Assembly (NCBI RefSeq): GCF_036588685.1
Contig: NC_086380.1
Location: 35,292,692 to 35,356,691 of the forward strand
Direction: 5' to 3'
From: Mytilus trossulus
Lineage: Eukaryota; Mollusca; Bivalvia; Mytilida; Mytilidae
Length of the DNA stretch: 64,000 nt
Positions within the stretch are counted from its first letter, which is position 1. Every line of letters begins with the position of its first letter. Below the pieces are notes generated by a model that searched no databases, was not told where the DNA came from, and saw nothing but the letters and a program-made list of their open reading frames with translations. The translations under genes were made by a program, and so were the position numbers. Positions 47,195 to 60,097 of this stretch are shown here, piece by piece.

Positions 47195-47384
47195 ATATAT
47201 AAATAGTAATTAAAAATCAGCAGATAAAACATTTAGGCCCTCATATATCAAATAGTCGAGCAAATTGATAATGCATAATTTTTAATTATTGGGGGTAAAC
47301 ACTATATACACTAGACTATATATTTTTTTGTAGTTTGAGAAAAACATCATCATATTTGAAAACAAACATTACAACTTTAGGGAA

Positions 47385-47535
47385 TGGTCATTATTTATCA
47401 GCTGAGGGGGTCGGTTCAAATTTTCACATCATAAAGTTTTGTTGGCAACCCCCTATAATTTTCATGAACCACATTAATGACCCCTCCTCAGAACGATGCT
47501 TCATAAGTATGACCCCCCATAAAAAATCCCTATAA
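47385..47535. repeat. Possible interspersed repeat
   Basis: GC-richer patch with AACCCCCTATAATTTTCATG and CATTAATGACCCCTCC in an otherwise AT-rich stretch; it looks repeat-like but I have no second copy in the window. No gene in 47200-48095. Confidence 0.3.
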
Positions 47536-48094
47536 ATTAACTTTTGCAAGGTAGCTATGAGATGTATGTGGACATGGACGCTATCTGTTACAGAGTATGG
47601 GAGACAGAGATTTCCCTTAATTGCAGTCATTTTCTACGATTTTGTACTGTCTTTGTATACATTCCAATTTTATATAGTTCAATTATTTCACGTAAGTAGC
47701 TTGGACTAATAAATTTGATAAAGATATTTTTTGTCTGCATGTTAGCAGTCATTAGTAAGTGATATTCTCTAAATATTTGTATTGAATAAATTAAGCACAT
47801 AATCTGTAAGGTGAATATTATATTGCCTTGATGTTCATCATGACCACCCATATTCTTTGTTTTGAAGCTGATGGAACTGATTTTGGTTCATGATATTTTT
47901 CAGTTTTATTCTGAGCAATGGACAAATATTAGCACATTTTAGTTTACCAAAAAGCATTATGAAAACTCTTTTCTTTTAACATTTTATCGGATATGAAAAA
48001 TGATATCAAAATTTAGACATTTTCAAAAACCAAAATATGAACGTGGCGTTGTTTGTTTTTCGATAACAAGTATGCGTTTTACCATATGGTATAT

Positions 48095-49400
48095 AACATC
48101 GAAACGTATTGCTCATTAGCAGAACGAACATGTATGTGTTGGTGTTACTCATTTTCCGGCTCAAATCTGTCAATACACATAATTTATTTACCTTAACACT
48201 GGATTGGCAACATATTAACAGATTGGTTATACTAATTTATTTCAAATCAATTGATTTTGTCGATATCATCCCTTAGGAAAATCCTATTACCGATAGAATG
48301 CATAAGTACAGTGTTGGATAATTTATAAACTTGAAAGTTGTTATGTTAATGATACATGTCACAGTCCTGCACCATAAAAATGAAGATCAAAGCCCACTCA
48401 ATAGGTTTCAGTTAAAACAAAGATGAAAAAAAAATCCATTTTATTTTAAAGGCAGGAAAATAAAAAAAAACCCACTTCAATGCTATGCACTAAAAGGTTT
48501 TGATGGATATTGAATGTTGAATGTTGAATGTTGAATGTGAATGTTGTAAGTTGAACTTTGATAAACAAATATCTAATGTTGAAAGAAAAAAATGACTCTT
48601 TTGAAACTGAATGCTGAAAGTGGACTTCTGACTTTTCATGTATCATGTGTATGAAAATGATGAATTCTGAAATCAAAAGTTGAATATATACATGCTGCAT
48701 TTTGAACATTTGCATCCTCGAAATATACTTATCGGACCACAGATGAATTATCACGTTGTGATTGGTTACATGCCGTCACGTGGTGACCCCTATGAGACCG
48801 TATGGGGTTAGTAAGTTTAAATTTCATATGGGGTTCATGACGCGTTAAAGGCGACGTCATCTATTAATGTTGTTGTGTTTCATTGTTTATTTTTCAACAA
48901 AACGCTGCAAAACAAACCTCCAGCGTCCGATAAATTCGTTATACGGTTAACAACTGACCCCTACGGATCCAAAGAGGGTGAATAAAATGCACAGGGGACT
49001 CGGCCTCTGGCCTCACACCCTATGGATTTTACTAAGCTAAACCCTCTATGGATCCGTAGGGGGTCAGCTGCAACCATAACACTTATAGTAGAAGGTGATT
49101 GTTGATAATCAAATGTTTTTCTTACAATTTTAATATGAAAATAATAATATCGGATTTTAAATTCATAATTGAATTTTTCATGTTTAAAATCTAATGTTGA
49201 ATTTTGATATCGGATCTCTTATGATGAATTTTAAATGTTCAGACCATCAACATGATTAAGACATTTTCGTACACAATGTTTTGAATGTTGAATTTTAAAC
49301 CAATTTTATCCCATCAATCTTTATCGTATTATGTTTTTCCCCCACATTTAATAAAAGAATGTTAAATACCAACGGAATGTCTGATCACTGAGAATAATGG
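48095..49400. repeat. Diverged ~1.3-kb paralogous block, copy 1
   Basis: Matches 53165-54430 in order: CATCGAAA-TATT, TCATTAGCAGAA, CTGTCAAT, GATTTTGTCGATA, then a long part dominated by TGTTGAATG-type heptamers (cleanest at 48507-48540). The two copies have drifted far apart. Confidence 0.6.
48954..49067. repeat. Inverted repeat around GGATCC
   Basis: CTGACCCCTACGGATCCA at 48954 pairs with TGGATCCGTAGGGGGTCAG ending at 49067; the arms extend through GAGGGT/ACCCTC. It may be a small foldback element. Confidence 0.75.
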
Positions 49401-50340
49401 TTTAACAACCAGATTTTGAAAAAGTTATTAAAATAAATTCATAATTAACACTAGTTAAAGCTACGTATATATACAAGGCTCCCAAAAATACCAATAAACT
49501 GTTGACAACATGCTGTATATATCGCTAAAGGTTGTCGTTACAGTAACTGACAATGTGAATAAAGGACAAGTATGTATGGGAACGCGTTTGTTTGCGGCTT
49601 CAATTTGCCAACAGTTAAGTTTATCATTTATACACCACATATTGATTTTTAAATAGTACAACACATTATAATGTATAGTCCAGATTAAGGTTCGGACTAT
49701 TAACATGTATAGGTAAAGGATATTATGTACCGTCATGTTTTTAAATGCTAATCTTATGGAAATTGTGTATAAAAACAACGCATATTATCTGCTCTTCTTT
49801 CGAAAACGATAATTTTGCATTTACTCTGCAATTCACGCAGCATATAGAAGCCACAACAAAAGCTGGTCGGTTTGAACGTAAACCTATAATTTTTATAAGG
49901 TTAAACGCCTTAATATATATATTATTTTAAAGATTAACGTCTTCCTGTGTTACCATATGAGCAGAAAACTTTTTCCCCCCATCAAACACATTTTATTCTT
50001 AAAAAGTCATAATCCAAACAATGATGTACAACATTTTAATACAAAACAGAAACAATGTTTTTACATATGGTTCAAACAAATTTTATAAGAAGCTGAACAC
50101 AAGAAATATTTGTAAACAATTGTGTCAGAATACTGATGTAAAAAATGGCTACTGAAATCCAAACCTGGTATCATTGTACATACTTTGACCTATAATTGAT
50201 TACTGTCATGAAGTTCGACTTTCATGGAGAGTTATATCATTGGCACTCGTACCACATCTTCCTATATCTATATATAAAGAACATTTTCACCATTATGGAA
50301 GGGGAGATAATCTGACATATTCAATTTAAAATATTTTTCT
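49400..50340. other. Sequence without recognised gene
   Basis: AT-rich; a reversed family A end is at 50205-50275. Open frames are short and without family resemblance. Confidence 0.5.
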
Positions 50341-50344
50341 TCAG

Positions 50345-50514
50345 GAGGAGGTATATTTGTTTTTTTTTGGAAAAAGGACAAACAGACATGGTAGAGATCC
50401 AATAGTGGTAATAGGATATGTTCTACACATGGCTGCCTTTTTTCTGATATTTATAAACCTTCCTAGTGAATCGCCATTAAAGTTATCAGACGAATCTACA
50501 TATTTAGTATCAAA
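50345..50514 (+). pseudogene. MFSD11: Orphan exon of an MFSD11/UNC93-like transporter
   Basis: A 170-base block between a TTTTCTTCAG acceptor and an AAA|GTAAGT donor. It encodes GKRTNRHGRDPIVVIGYVLH and then AAFFLIFINLPSESPLKLSD, which matches the MFSD11 region with an R-x-GR(D/N)P(V/I)V motif and an AF-LIF-N-P helix. The family has a GG-x-x-F segment just before; here that (GGGIFVF) is in a different frame, separated by a run of nine T. So either the T run carries a one-base change or the exon start is altered. No flanking MFSD11 exon is found in the 13 kb downstream or the 12 kb upstream on this strand. A gene fragment or retro-moved piece is most likely; an intact gene with very long introns is possible. 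Confidence 0.7.
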
Positions 50515-50599
50515 GTAAGTTTATAAATCAAAGGCAGTGAAATGACAAATGTAGAACAACTCAAGCTGAAAAAAAAGCTAACAGACTGATTTTAATGTT

Positions 50600-50700
50600 A
50601 AAAACAAGATATGAAAAACAAATATGATATAAAGTAACAAATGACAACCACTGAATTACAGGCTCCTGATTTGGGACGGTCACAAACAGAATGAGGCTGG
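50600..50700 (+). repeat. Family B tail
   Basis: ACAAATGACAACCACTGAAT and AGGCTCCTGATTTGGGACGG, as at 8140-8180 and after family A copies elsewhere. Confidence 0.6.
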
Positions 50701-50711
50701 GTTAAAATTAA

Positions 50712-50870
50712 GAAATAATTCATGGGGGCTTGAATATATCGTGATTTTACCACGGGTTGGCCCTTTATGACAAATATTTTACCCTGAGCGATAGCGAGGG
50801 GTAAAATATCGGCATAAAGTGACAACCCGTGGTTAAATCTAGATATATTCAAGCCCCCATGAATTATTTC
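50712..50870. repeat. 159-bp near-perfect palindrome (MITE-like)
   Basis: GAAATAATTCATGGGGGCTT at the left is mirrored by its exact complement at the right end, and the arms pair all the way to a centre near 50791 (GAGCGATAGCGAG), with a few mismatches. No coding. Confidence 0.9.
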
Positions 50871-50879
50871 GATTCTTAA

Positions 50880-52030
50880 AGGTCAAATACGGCAATTCTT
50901 TTGGATCGAAGCGCTCTAGGTGGAGGCAAATATTTGCCATTCCCAGAAATAAACACACTATTAAATTCGCGTAAAAGAACGGAGCAAACTGAAAAAGTGA
51001 CATGCTTAAACTATTTAAAATAACGTATATGAATAGTTCTGAATTAGTTTAAATGATTATTTACTTATATTTCTTAAATTTTCAAACAAAAATGGCTTAT
51101 AACACATTTTAGCATCGTTTGTTTACGTTTCAATGTTGTGATGATTTTCGGTAATACAAGCGTGTATTTTCCCGTAAAATGCTCATATTCTAACGTGATT
51201 GTTAGAAGATAGAAAGAGCTTTTTGAGATTTACTTTCATTCGCAATGATCATGCTTTAACATTAGAAAGCCAGGGATGCATAGACCCTCACCAACATTAG
51301 GCGTTCCAATACCAAAGTAAAATAAAGATAATGGCATAATTCGTCAGAGGAAAATTTTGCATAAAGAAGGAAGGACCCCAAATTCCTTCATTATTTCTGA
51401 ATTCATCAACGGAATTCTAGAAGAATATTTTGTCAATACCAATTCACTGACAATTGAGCTGAATATACTCTCGGTAATTAGTTGTACTTATTCTGTAATA
51501 ACGACATTAATGTCTGTGTCATTATAGTCTCTTGTTAACAGTTGTCTCATTGGCAATCATACCACATCTTCTTTTTTATAATTACAAGGAGTGCAAATGT
51601 AACAATTGTTTTACATTATAGTTCTTTTTTATATGTGTAACATTTTAGTGTTGTGTTTCTGTTGTGTCGTATGTCTCCTCTTATATCTGATGTGTTTAAC
51701 TCAGTTTTAGTTTGTAACCCAGATTTGGTTTTTTTCTCAATCGATTGATGAATTTCGAAAATCAGTATACTACTGTTGCCTTTATTTACATTTAATGAAC
51801 AATTAACAGTTTATAACTTCCTTGTCGCTTAATCTGTCTTGTGCGAATGATATGCATTCATCGCTTGCAACCCAAATTTTAAAGTAAAACCCAAACGCTT
51901 GCATCAAGTGAAGGGTATCAACACAATACGTTGATTCAATAGCATTATGAAATATTGTCTTACTTTTGCTTGGATAAATTACAATAATATCCAAATTGTA
52001 GACCTGAAAAAAACAAATTCATTTTGTATT
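50880..52030. other. AT-rich sequence with repeat fragments
   Basis: A reversed family A end at 51505-51580 and a reversed AGGCAACAGTAG-type repeat at 51735-51785. No gene. Confidence 0.5.
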
Positions 52031-52035
52031 GGTTT

Positions 52036-53116
52036 TTGTCGAGCCTGCAACTTTTGTTTCAGAAAGCTCGACTTAGGGATAGTGTTCCGGTGGCGGCGGC
52101 TACAGCGGCAGCGGCGTTAGCTCACTTCTTAAAAGCTTTATATTTTAGAAGGTAGAAGACCTGGATGCTTCATACTTTGTATATAGATACTTCATGTTAA
52201 GAACTTTTCGTCAGTCATATGTCCAATGTCCTTGACCTCATTTTCATGGTTCAGTGACTACTTGAAAAAAAAAGTTAATATTTTTTGTAATGTTAAATTC
52301 TCTCTTATTATAAGTAATTGGATAACTCTACCTTGCAAGGTCCTCATGCCCGTCAGACAGTTTTCACTTGACCTTGACCTCATTTCATGGATCAGTGAAC
52401 AAGGTTAAGTTTTGGTGGTCAAGTCCATATCTCGGATACTATAAGCAATAGATTTAGTATATTTTCGGTGTATGGAAGGACTGTAAGGTGTACATGTCCA
52501 ACTGGCATGTGTCATCTGACCTTGACCTCATTTTCATGGTTCAGTGGTTATAGTTAAGTTTTTGTGCTTTGGTGTGTTTTTCTTATACTATATGCAATAG
52601 GTCTACTAAATTTGGTGTATGGAATGAATTTAAGGTGTACATGTCTAGCTGACAGGTTTCATCTGACCTTGACCTCATTTTCATGGTTCAGTGGGCAAAG
52701 TTAAGTTTTTGAGTTTTAGTCTATTTTTCTTATACTTTATGCAATAGGTCAACTATATTTGGTGTATGGAAATGATTTATGATCTATATGTCTGTTACGC
52801 AGGTTTTATTTGACCTTGACCTCATTTTCACGGCTTATTGTTCAGTGTTAATTTCTTGTGTTTTGGTCTGTTTTTCTGAATTCATAAGCAATAATTCAAC
52901 TTTATTTTTTGTATTGAAGAATTGTTAGCTGTACATGTCAGCCTGGCATGGTTCATCTGACCTTGACCTCATTTTCATGGTTCATTGATCAATGTTTTGT
53001 TTTCTTTTTTAATGTTGAGTTTATGTGATAGTTGTAAGATTTATATTTGGTCTATCAACATATTTTTATATCTATGATAAGTAAAGAAGGCGAGAAATTT
53101 CAGCGTGTGCACTCTT
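52036..53116 (+). repeat. 1.08-kb repeat with ~148-bp units, copy 2
   Basis: Same terminal hairpin (GTCGAGCCTGCAAC...) and same 3' end (GTGTGCACTCTTGTT) as 5211-6296. CCTTGACCTCATTTTCA recurs near 52230, 52370, 52520, 52670, 52815 and 52958. Confidence 0.85.
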
Positions 53117-53164
53117 GTTTGTTTTGCATTTATGTTGCATAGTATATAGTTGTTATTATTGATA

Positions 53165-54430
53165 GCATCGAAATGTCTTATTCATTAGCAGAAAGAAGGT
53201 GGTAACAGCTATCCATTTACGGGCTCATATCTGTCAATGATCATTACTTATTAATCTAAACTACAGGGTTGATACATATTAATGGATAGGTTATGCATAT
53301 ATATTACAAATTAATAGATTTTGTCGATACCCAGTCATTTAAAAATTAGCAATTAGCAATTGAATGCATTAACCTAGTAACTAATAATCTATGAAGTTAA
53401 AAGGAGTCAAAATATTAATGATCACAGTCATGCACTATAAAAATAAAAGAAGAAGAACATCAACAGAATAAACACTAAACAAAAAAATATACATTTTATT
53501 TGAAAGTTGAATATAGATTATAGAATTCTGACGAATTCTAAAAACGAAAAAAAAAAGGCAAAATGCTTGTAATTTTATTTTAAATATTGATGATGAAAGG
53601 TTTGGTTTGGTTTTTATATGATTAGATTCATACTATTCACATAATTAATTTAAAGGTATGCTGGCATTTTGGAATTCGACTAATTTATTTAAAATACAAA
53701 TGCTTCTGACTAAGAGAAACCTTCAATTGCTCATGAGAAGTATACATTTGATAATAAGTCCACTTATAAAATGTTTGAAACCAAATCATAAATGTTGACA
53801 CTTAACGCTGAATATTTGAATGCTGAATTTAGAATTGCTATGTGTATAGCTGATTAATAACTAAAGTTCCAACTCCCTATAGCAAAGTTTCGTTGGATTA
53901 ATTATTTGTATGTAACTTTATTCATAAAACGCCTAACGGTGCTGCGTATTTTCGAATGCCAGGCGGTAATTGTTTTGAGCGGTCATTATGGAGGTAAATA
54001 TAAACAAGTGTTTTTGATGCATTTAATGTAAATAGTTTAATTTTCAGTCACTGAAAGCTCTAATGGATATTGAATGTTGAAAAAAAAAAGTTGAACGAAT
54101 ACAAACAATATTTCAATGTCGAAAGAAGAATTCGAATTTTGAAATGTTGAACGTTTAACCCTTATGTTCCATATATAAGTATTGAATGCTGAAATCGAAT
54201 GGTGAACATATACATATCAAATATTGAGCATTTAATTCAGAAAAAAAATAATGTATAATGTGAACTGTGGAAATCAAATGTTAAAAAAATTGAATTGGAA
54301 CAAATAATCGGAAATTTAAATGTTTACTATTTAATTCATGTTGTGTATGCAAATGCTGAATTTTTAATGATAACATCAAATGTTGAAAACGAATGTTGAA
54401 TTTTGAAATCGAATTTCCTATAACGTACAT
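53165..54430. repeat. Diverged ~1.3-kb paralogous block, copy 2
   Basis: Partner of 48095-49400; again with scattered TTGAATG/TGTTGAA heptamers in its second half. Confidence 0.55.
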
Positions 54431-54519
54431 GTATACGTTCATTTTCATTTATGGTAGATGGGTCTCTAAATAAAAATACATAGCATACTTCAAAACAAAT
54501 TGTCAATATTTTGCAGTTC

Positions 54520-54970
54520 CTTACGTCGTAACTACAATCCCCTTCCCTTTCATGAATGTGACCTACCGAATTAGACTATTTACCGGATTTGTAATCATAT
54601 AAACAACACGACGGGTGCCTAATGTGGAGCAGGATCTGCTTACCCTTCCGGAGCACTTGATCTTCGTGTTGTTTATTCTTTAGTTTTCTGTGTTGTGTCA
54701 TGTGTACTATTGTTTGGAATTTTGGATCCTCAATGCTCTTCAACTTTGTATTTATTTGGCTTTTAAACTATTTTGATCTGAGCGTCACTGATGAGTCTTA
54801 TATAGACGAAACGCGCGTCTGGCGTATAAAATTATAATCCTGGTACTTTTGATAACTATTTTCTGTTTGTCTTTTTCATTTTTAGCCATGGCGTTGTCAG
54901 TTTGTTTTGGATTAATGAGTTTGACTGTCCCTTTGGTATCTTTCTTCACTCCTTTGTTTATATCAGTTTT
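54520..54970 (-). repeat. Family C repeat, reversed, split by a family E insertion
   Basis: 54520-54716 and 54864-54970 are the two halves of one family C copy (CTACAATCCCCTTCCCTTTC ... TAGCCATGGCGTTGTCAGTT). The open frames in it are repeat-derived. Confidence 0.8.
54717..54863 (-). mobile_element. Family E element, complete, with 6-bp target duplication
   Basis: 147 bp inserted in family C; TGTTTG occurs directly on both sides (54711-54716 and 54864-54869). It contains the reverse of CGCGCGTTTCGTCTATATAA and GACTCATCAGTGACGCTC. This copy fixes the ends of the family. No coding capacity. Confidence 0.8.
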
Positions 54971-56100
54971 TTCCCCAAGTATTATAAAAATTTGTGTCAC
55001 CGAGATTTTTGTTCACGATACAGTTTCTGCATATTTGTCTGATTTTGTATAAAATTGCATGGGAACCGAATTGTGAGAGACAAACAAAAATCAACACCAC
55101 ATAATTGTAGGATAAGAAATATGTAATAATTATGGTAACTATACTAAAATGATTTCTGATTAGAAAAATAAGTAGATCACTCTATTTGATTTTTTACTAT
55201 ATAATACAATAAGTACATAACAACACATTGTATAATGATAGTTACGTTCTCAGAGTTATTTCCCCTTATCTGGAAAGATCTTGACCGATCTTTTCTGCTA
55301 TTCTAAAATCAAAAATGGATTCGTTGTTTTGGGAAATTTTGTTCCATCTTTTATTTGTATACAGGACGGTCATAACCTATAAAGAAAGTGACAGTCACGG
55401 TAAAGACGCAATGATAAGTCACTGCACATTTTATATAATATCAGTTCTCTGATTAAATGAATTTGTTTTGCAATAAATCCGCGACGGCGAGATCTATCTT
55501 TTAACTTTCCGACTTTTTTTTTGAAATTTATAAACAATGTCGTTGTTGAAATACAGGTTCTGTTTTTTATGTGTATAAAGTTCAATTGTAAAAATACTAG
55601 TACTCTGTATAATATTATTTAATGTGAAACACCAGTCTTGATCAATTTTTTTTTACTTAAGTGTGTACAGGTACCCTATACGCCGTTTGTCACACTTTTA
55701 TATACTTAGTCAAAACCATTTTTATTGGTTCTTTTATATCATGTGACTTTTCAATCTCAGTTAAACCACGCCTATTCTTATTCTTATAAGGATTATTCCC
55801 CTTTGATCGGGATTTTTTTTTAATTTATGTTTCAGATATGTCTTTTAATTAATTTGTTTTTGCATGTTCAAACAAGTTTTTTGTGAAATTTGTTTTACTT
55901 CTGTTTTTTTTTTATCTTCTCGCATCCAAGTTTGTTTTGCTTCGGACTGGCCGTTACCAGTAATACAGTCTAGATCGCAATCAAGCCACTGCACTTTTAT
56001 TTCTTGAATAGTTATTCGATTTGAATAGTGAACTCCGTCATATTATTTCATTTCAGAATAGTTAAAGTTAAATATTCTATCAAATAAGGAATATTACATA
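54970..56100. other. Sequence without recognised features
   Basis: AT-rich; no gene or clear repeat. Confidence 0.45.
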
Positions 56101-56103
56101 CGC

Positions 56104-56345
56104 TATGTATTGAGAGTGTAGGTAAATGTTAAGTTGCGTGTTAGCTGAACAGTGAAGTCATTATTATGTTAGGTAAACTATCCTCCTTTAGAGCAGACCA
56201 GTCCGATAGATCACCAATATATCTGTATGTAGCACTAGACTATTTCGAAAGGAGGATAGTATACATAACTTAATAATGACTTAACGGATCAACTAACAAG
56301 CAAGCTAACCAAAGAATCTTAGTTTACCTATACACTCAATGCAAA
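56104..56345. repeat. ~240-bp palindromic MITE-like element
   Basis: TGTATTGAGAGTGTAGGTAA at the left pairs with TTTACCTATACACTCAATGCA-like sequence at the right; the inner arms (GTCATTATTA...CTATCCTCCTTT and complement) are the best matched, about 32 of 35. The loop is near 56200-56250. Confidence 0.8.
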
Positions 56346-56929
56346 GTTATATAACGCCATTAGGCTGAAATGGTCAGAACATCTTAAATGTTCAAACTTT
56401 TTTCTTAAAACTGTTTTGAAAATGTGGATCTTGTTAAATCTTGAACATAAATAATACTTGTAAATTTGTATTCAAACTAATTGCATGTGTAAAATAATTT
56501 TTATATAGACGCCTTTAAAATGAGAGTGATGATTGCACTAAAAACTGGTAAATTCACAAGTAAAGGTTCCAAATATATCACATGTTTTGCACAATATTAA
56601 ACAAAACTTTAAAGTCAGGAATATGATAGTTGTTTTCCATTTATTTAATGTGTTTGTGCTTTTGGTTTTGCCATTTGATAATTATATTTTTAAACTTTCT
56701 GGCATTAATTTTCCTTGGAATTTGGTATTTTACTTTTTCCAATAGTTATCAATAGTGATAAATTCTTAGTCACTATCAATTGTCTTTGTCTTAAATATAA
56801 TAACTAATGGAATTGAACGTAACTGTATTACTATTAACGAAAAGCTTGGTACCTTAAAAAAATATTAGCATGTTATATTGTATTGTTAATTTGTGTATTT
56901 TTCTATCCTGAATGGTTTTTTTTCATTTA

Positions 56930-57065
56930 TTGATACTCGTGTCACCACCGAAGTACTGATTGATGGGCTGATGATACCCTCGGGACGAAACGTCCACCAG
57001 CAGTGGCATCAACCTAATGGTGTGAATAGTTTCCATTCTCAATTTTATAGCAATGTAATGTATAT
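56930..57065. repeat. Possible interspersed repeat
   Basis: Contains TGATGATACCCTCGGGACGA and CGTCCACCAGCAGTGGCATC. From memory this is a common mussel repeat; no second copy is here. The 77-residue open frame over it is not called as a gene. Confidence 0.4.
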
Positions 57066-57349
57066 TAAAGAACACCACCAATTCCTAAAAGTTTTGCCAA
57101 AAAAAGCTAAGGTTATCTTTTCCTGAGGTAGAAAAGCATAGACTGCGCCTACTGAACTTATATAAGATATGCAGGATTCTTGCTGTGACCAATTATATTA
57201 ATAGCATTGTAAATGTATTATATTCAGTTAAATAATATGACTATTATAAAAAAAACACCGAATAATTCAAAATAATCGCAACATTACAATAACGTACCAT
57301 GTACACTAAAAACATAAACAAACTCAAATTAAACATCAAATATAAAAAC

Positions 57350-57430
57350 GAAGAAATGGTACGATTGCCAACATGGCAACTCTCCACAACGAAAATCGTT
57401 GCATGTACACTTCAACAACTAAAATACAAT
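57350..57430 (+). repeat. Family A repeat head (diverged)
   Basis: ATGGTACGATTGCCAACATGGCAACTC. The rest of 57070-58320 shows no gene. Confidence 0.5.
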
Positions 57431-58861
57431 GAAAAAAGTACAGATGAGAACGAGAGTTGAAATTTAATTGGTATAATATTTGTTGACATTTTACAGCTGG
57501 TACTTGATGTGAAATGTCAGAACATTATAAAGATACTTATCCTCAAAACATATTAATAATTAATATTTCATAATATCACTTATCATCTAACATGTTTGGC
57601 AACGTGTATTCCCAGTGTAAAATTAGAACGCAATATGTATACGTTCTGAAGGTCACTATTTCTGATCGAGTGATTTTTTTTCAAAAACCAAGGTCATAAT
57701 AAATCATTCATATATAGACTTATGATTTAAAGGAGAAAGTTCAAACGAGTTTTATTTATTTATATTCATAACAACAACATATTTTCTATAATACTATATA
57801 TAACTTTAATATAAATTTAAATGGTAATACATACTTGCTTGTGACAACAAGTTTACATTAATTAATATTCTTTAGAATTTGAATCAAGCTAAGCGTAAAA
57901 CTCCTTACTATAAATATTTAAATACTCTACAATGGTGGTTATACCTTATTTATAAATATTTAAAAGAAACGTTGTGAATATTGAACTTTCTGTTTGATCT
58001 TTAAAAGAAGCATCATGGTAGTTAAAGGTGACCTCTGACATTTTTATGGGTATATCGTGGGATTTAAATAATTTACAAAAATGTTAATCTTCATTGATGT
58101 GCATGTGAATCTTTCCCTCGTTTGTTTACTAAAACGTCTTGACGACATCAAATTCTGTACACGTATATATATACCCCAAAATCTTGTCATTTCGTAATTG
58201 TTTTGTGATTCCCTTTAATTATATATTTTACAATTACATATTTGTCCCAAGACATATATACTGGTTGCCATGGTTAGTTACAAATTCTGTTAATGAAATA
58301 AAGCAGATCTCGCAATAGACTTCTAGATAAAGGCAACAGTAATATACCGCTGTTCGAAAGTCATAAATCGATTGAGAGAAAACAAATTCGGTTACATTAC
58401 AAATTTAAAACGAGAGCAACACATCAACTATAACAGAAAAATAACGCAACAACAGTAACACTAAAGTACACCAAAAACCAAACACACACCGAAATGAATT
58501 ATAAGATAACAATTGCCATTTTCCTGACCTAATACAGAACATTTTAAGAAAAAATGGTGGGTTGAACCTGGTTTGTAGCTAGCCAAACCTCGCGCTTTAT
58601 GCATGGTAATGTTAAATATAACATTAAAAAGAACAATATTACATGAGCAGATTACAGTATAAATGAATGCAAGTGCATCCACAACAGAGAAATACACAAA
58701 TAAATAAAACAATGATACAATTTGACTTGCTAATAGTTATCAAAGGTACCTACTAAGTACTAGTATGTTAATTTCAGTAAAAAATAAATATAGGTCAACA
58801 TAACATAGTACTATCTTGTGGTAAGTAAAGTCTAGTATAGTTTTATATATAATAAAAACTC

Positions 58862-58965
58862 ATCATATGTACCAGGCTTATAAGATTTGAAAAGTCAGAC
58901 GCGTGTTTGTCTATAAAAGACTCATTAGTGACGCTCGAATCAACGAGTTAAAAGGGCCGTTGATT
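58862..58965 (+). repeat. Family E short element
   Basis: ATGTACCAGGCTTATAAG, GACGCGTGTTTGTCTATAAA, GACTCATTAGTGACGCTCG. An AAGGCAACAGTA repeat is at 58328-58390. Confidence 0.75.
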
Positions 58966-59237
58966 TGTTTTGTGGTCTTTGCTCAGCAGGTGTTCCATAG
59001 AATATGTGACGAGGAATAAATGGCATCCTGTGAAAGTTTTGATTATGTGTTTTTTTTTATGTTTGATAATATTTTGTTTTCAAAACAAAATTTCTACAAA
59101 TTGATTAACTAGAATATTTTAATTCTTGAAAAGTTCTTTTTATATCTTAATTATTTTCAGTCTTGGATCGTATCGAGTTCCCATAATGAATATCTTTATT
59201 ATCCATGTTATCTGTATCAGTCAAGAATGTTTATATT

Positions 59238-59400
59238 TTAAAATTGAGAATGAAAATGGGGAATGTTTCAAAGAGACAACAACCCGATCAGAGAAAAAAC
59301 AACAGCAGAAGGTCACCAACAGGTCTTCAATGTAACGAGAAATTCCCGCACACCCGGAGGCGTCCTTTATCTGGCCCCTAAACACATATATACTAGTTTG
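59238..59400 (+). repeat. Family D repeat
   Basis: AAAATTGAGAATGAAAATGG, CAGCAGAAGGTCACCAACAG, CGGAGGCGTCCTTTATCTGG. Nothing else is recognised in 58965-60090. Confidence 0.8.
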
Positions 59401-60097
59401 TTTACATAGAAAAGTAGGCAAAGTGTCAGTTTCCGATCTAGAATAGCCAAGGTCAATTAATCTGACTTTTAAACTATTATTAAGAATATTAAGAAAATCA
59501 TAACGAGCACTGAATGTTTTGTAGTTAAACTTTAAATGAACCCGTGACAGATATCATGTATCTGATAAAAAATGTATGTTTTGAAACATGTTTGAAGTGG
59601 AAAAAAATCAAGGATATTACTGTCGGCAAATCCATTTTGTTAAAAATAGGTAGATATAAGAGACCAAATTCTTTCTAAAAGATTGTAAACTTTTATTCAA
59701 TTTATTTATTTATGATTATAATCTTTGACGAAATATAATTTTAATTGTAATCGGACCCAACAAACAATAGAGATGTGCGGATAATTTCGTCTCAATACTT
59801 AAGTAAATGTAGACATTGATAAGGCCAAACAAAAAAGTATGAGTGTTTTATACTGTCACATGCTCCAAAAAAAAAGAAACAGGAAAGGTAGGGATTTTTT
59901 TCATTTTTTTTCATTTTTATTTTACATTGAGTCAATGAGAGCAACATTGTGATCTAAACAGTGTTTGATAAAAAATAGCCAAAGAAATATGTAGGCCGGG
60001 TAGGGGATAAAAATAAGGGTAGGTAGGGGTACAGTAAACACACATATATGTTTTTGGCCTAAGAAACATTGACTTTGAAATATACAGTTAAACTAGA

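Noticed and set aside
48446-48754. 102-residue minus-strand frame
   Set aside because: Made by the TTGAATG heptamer array.
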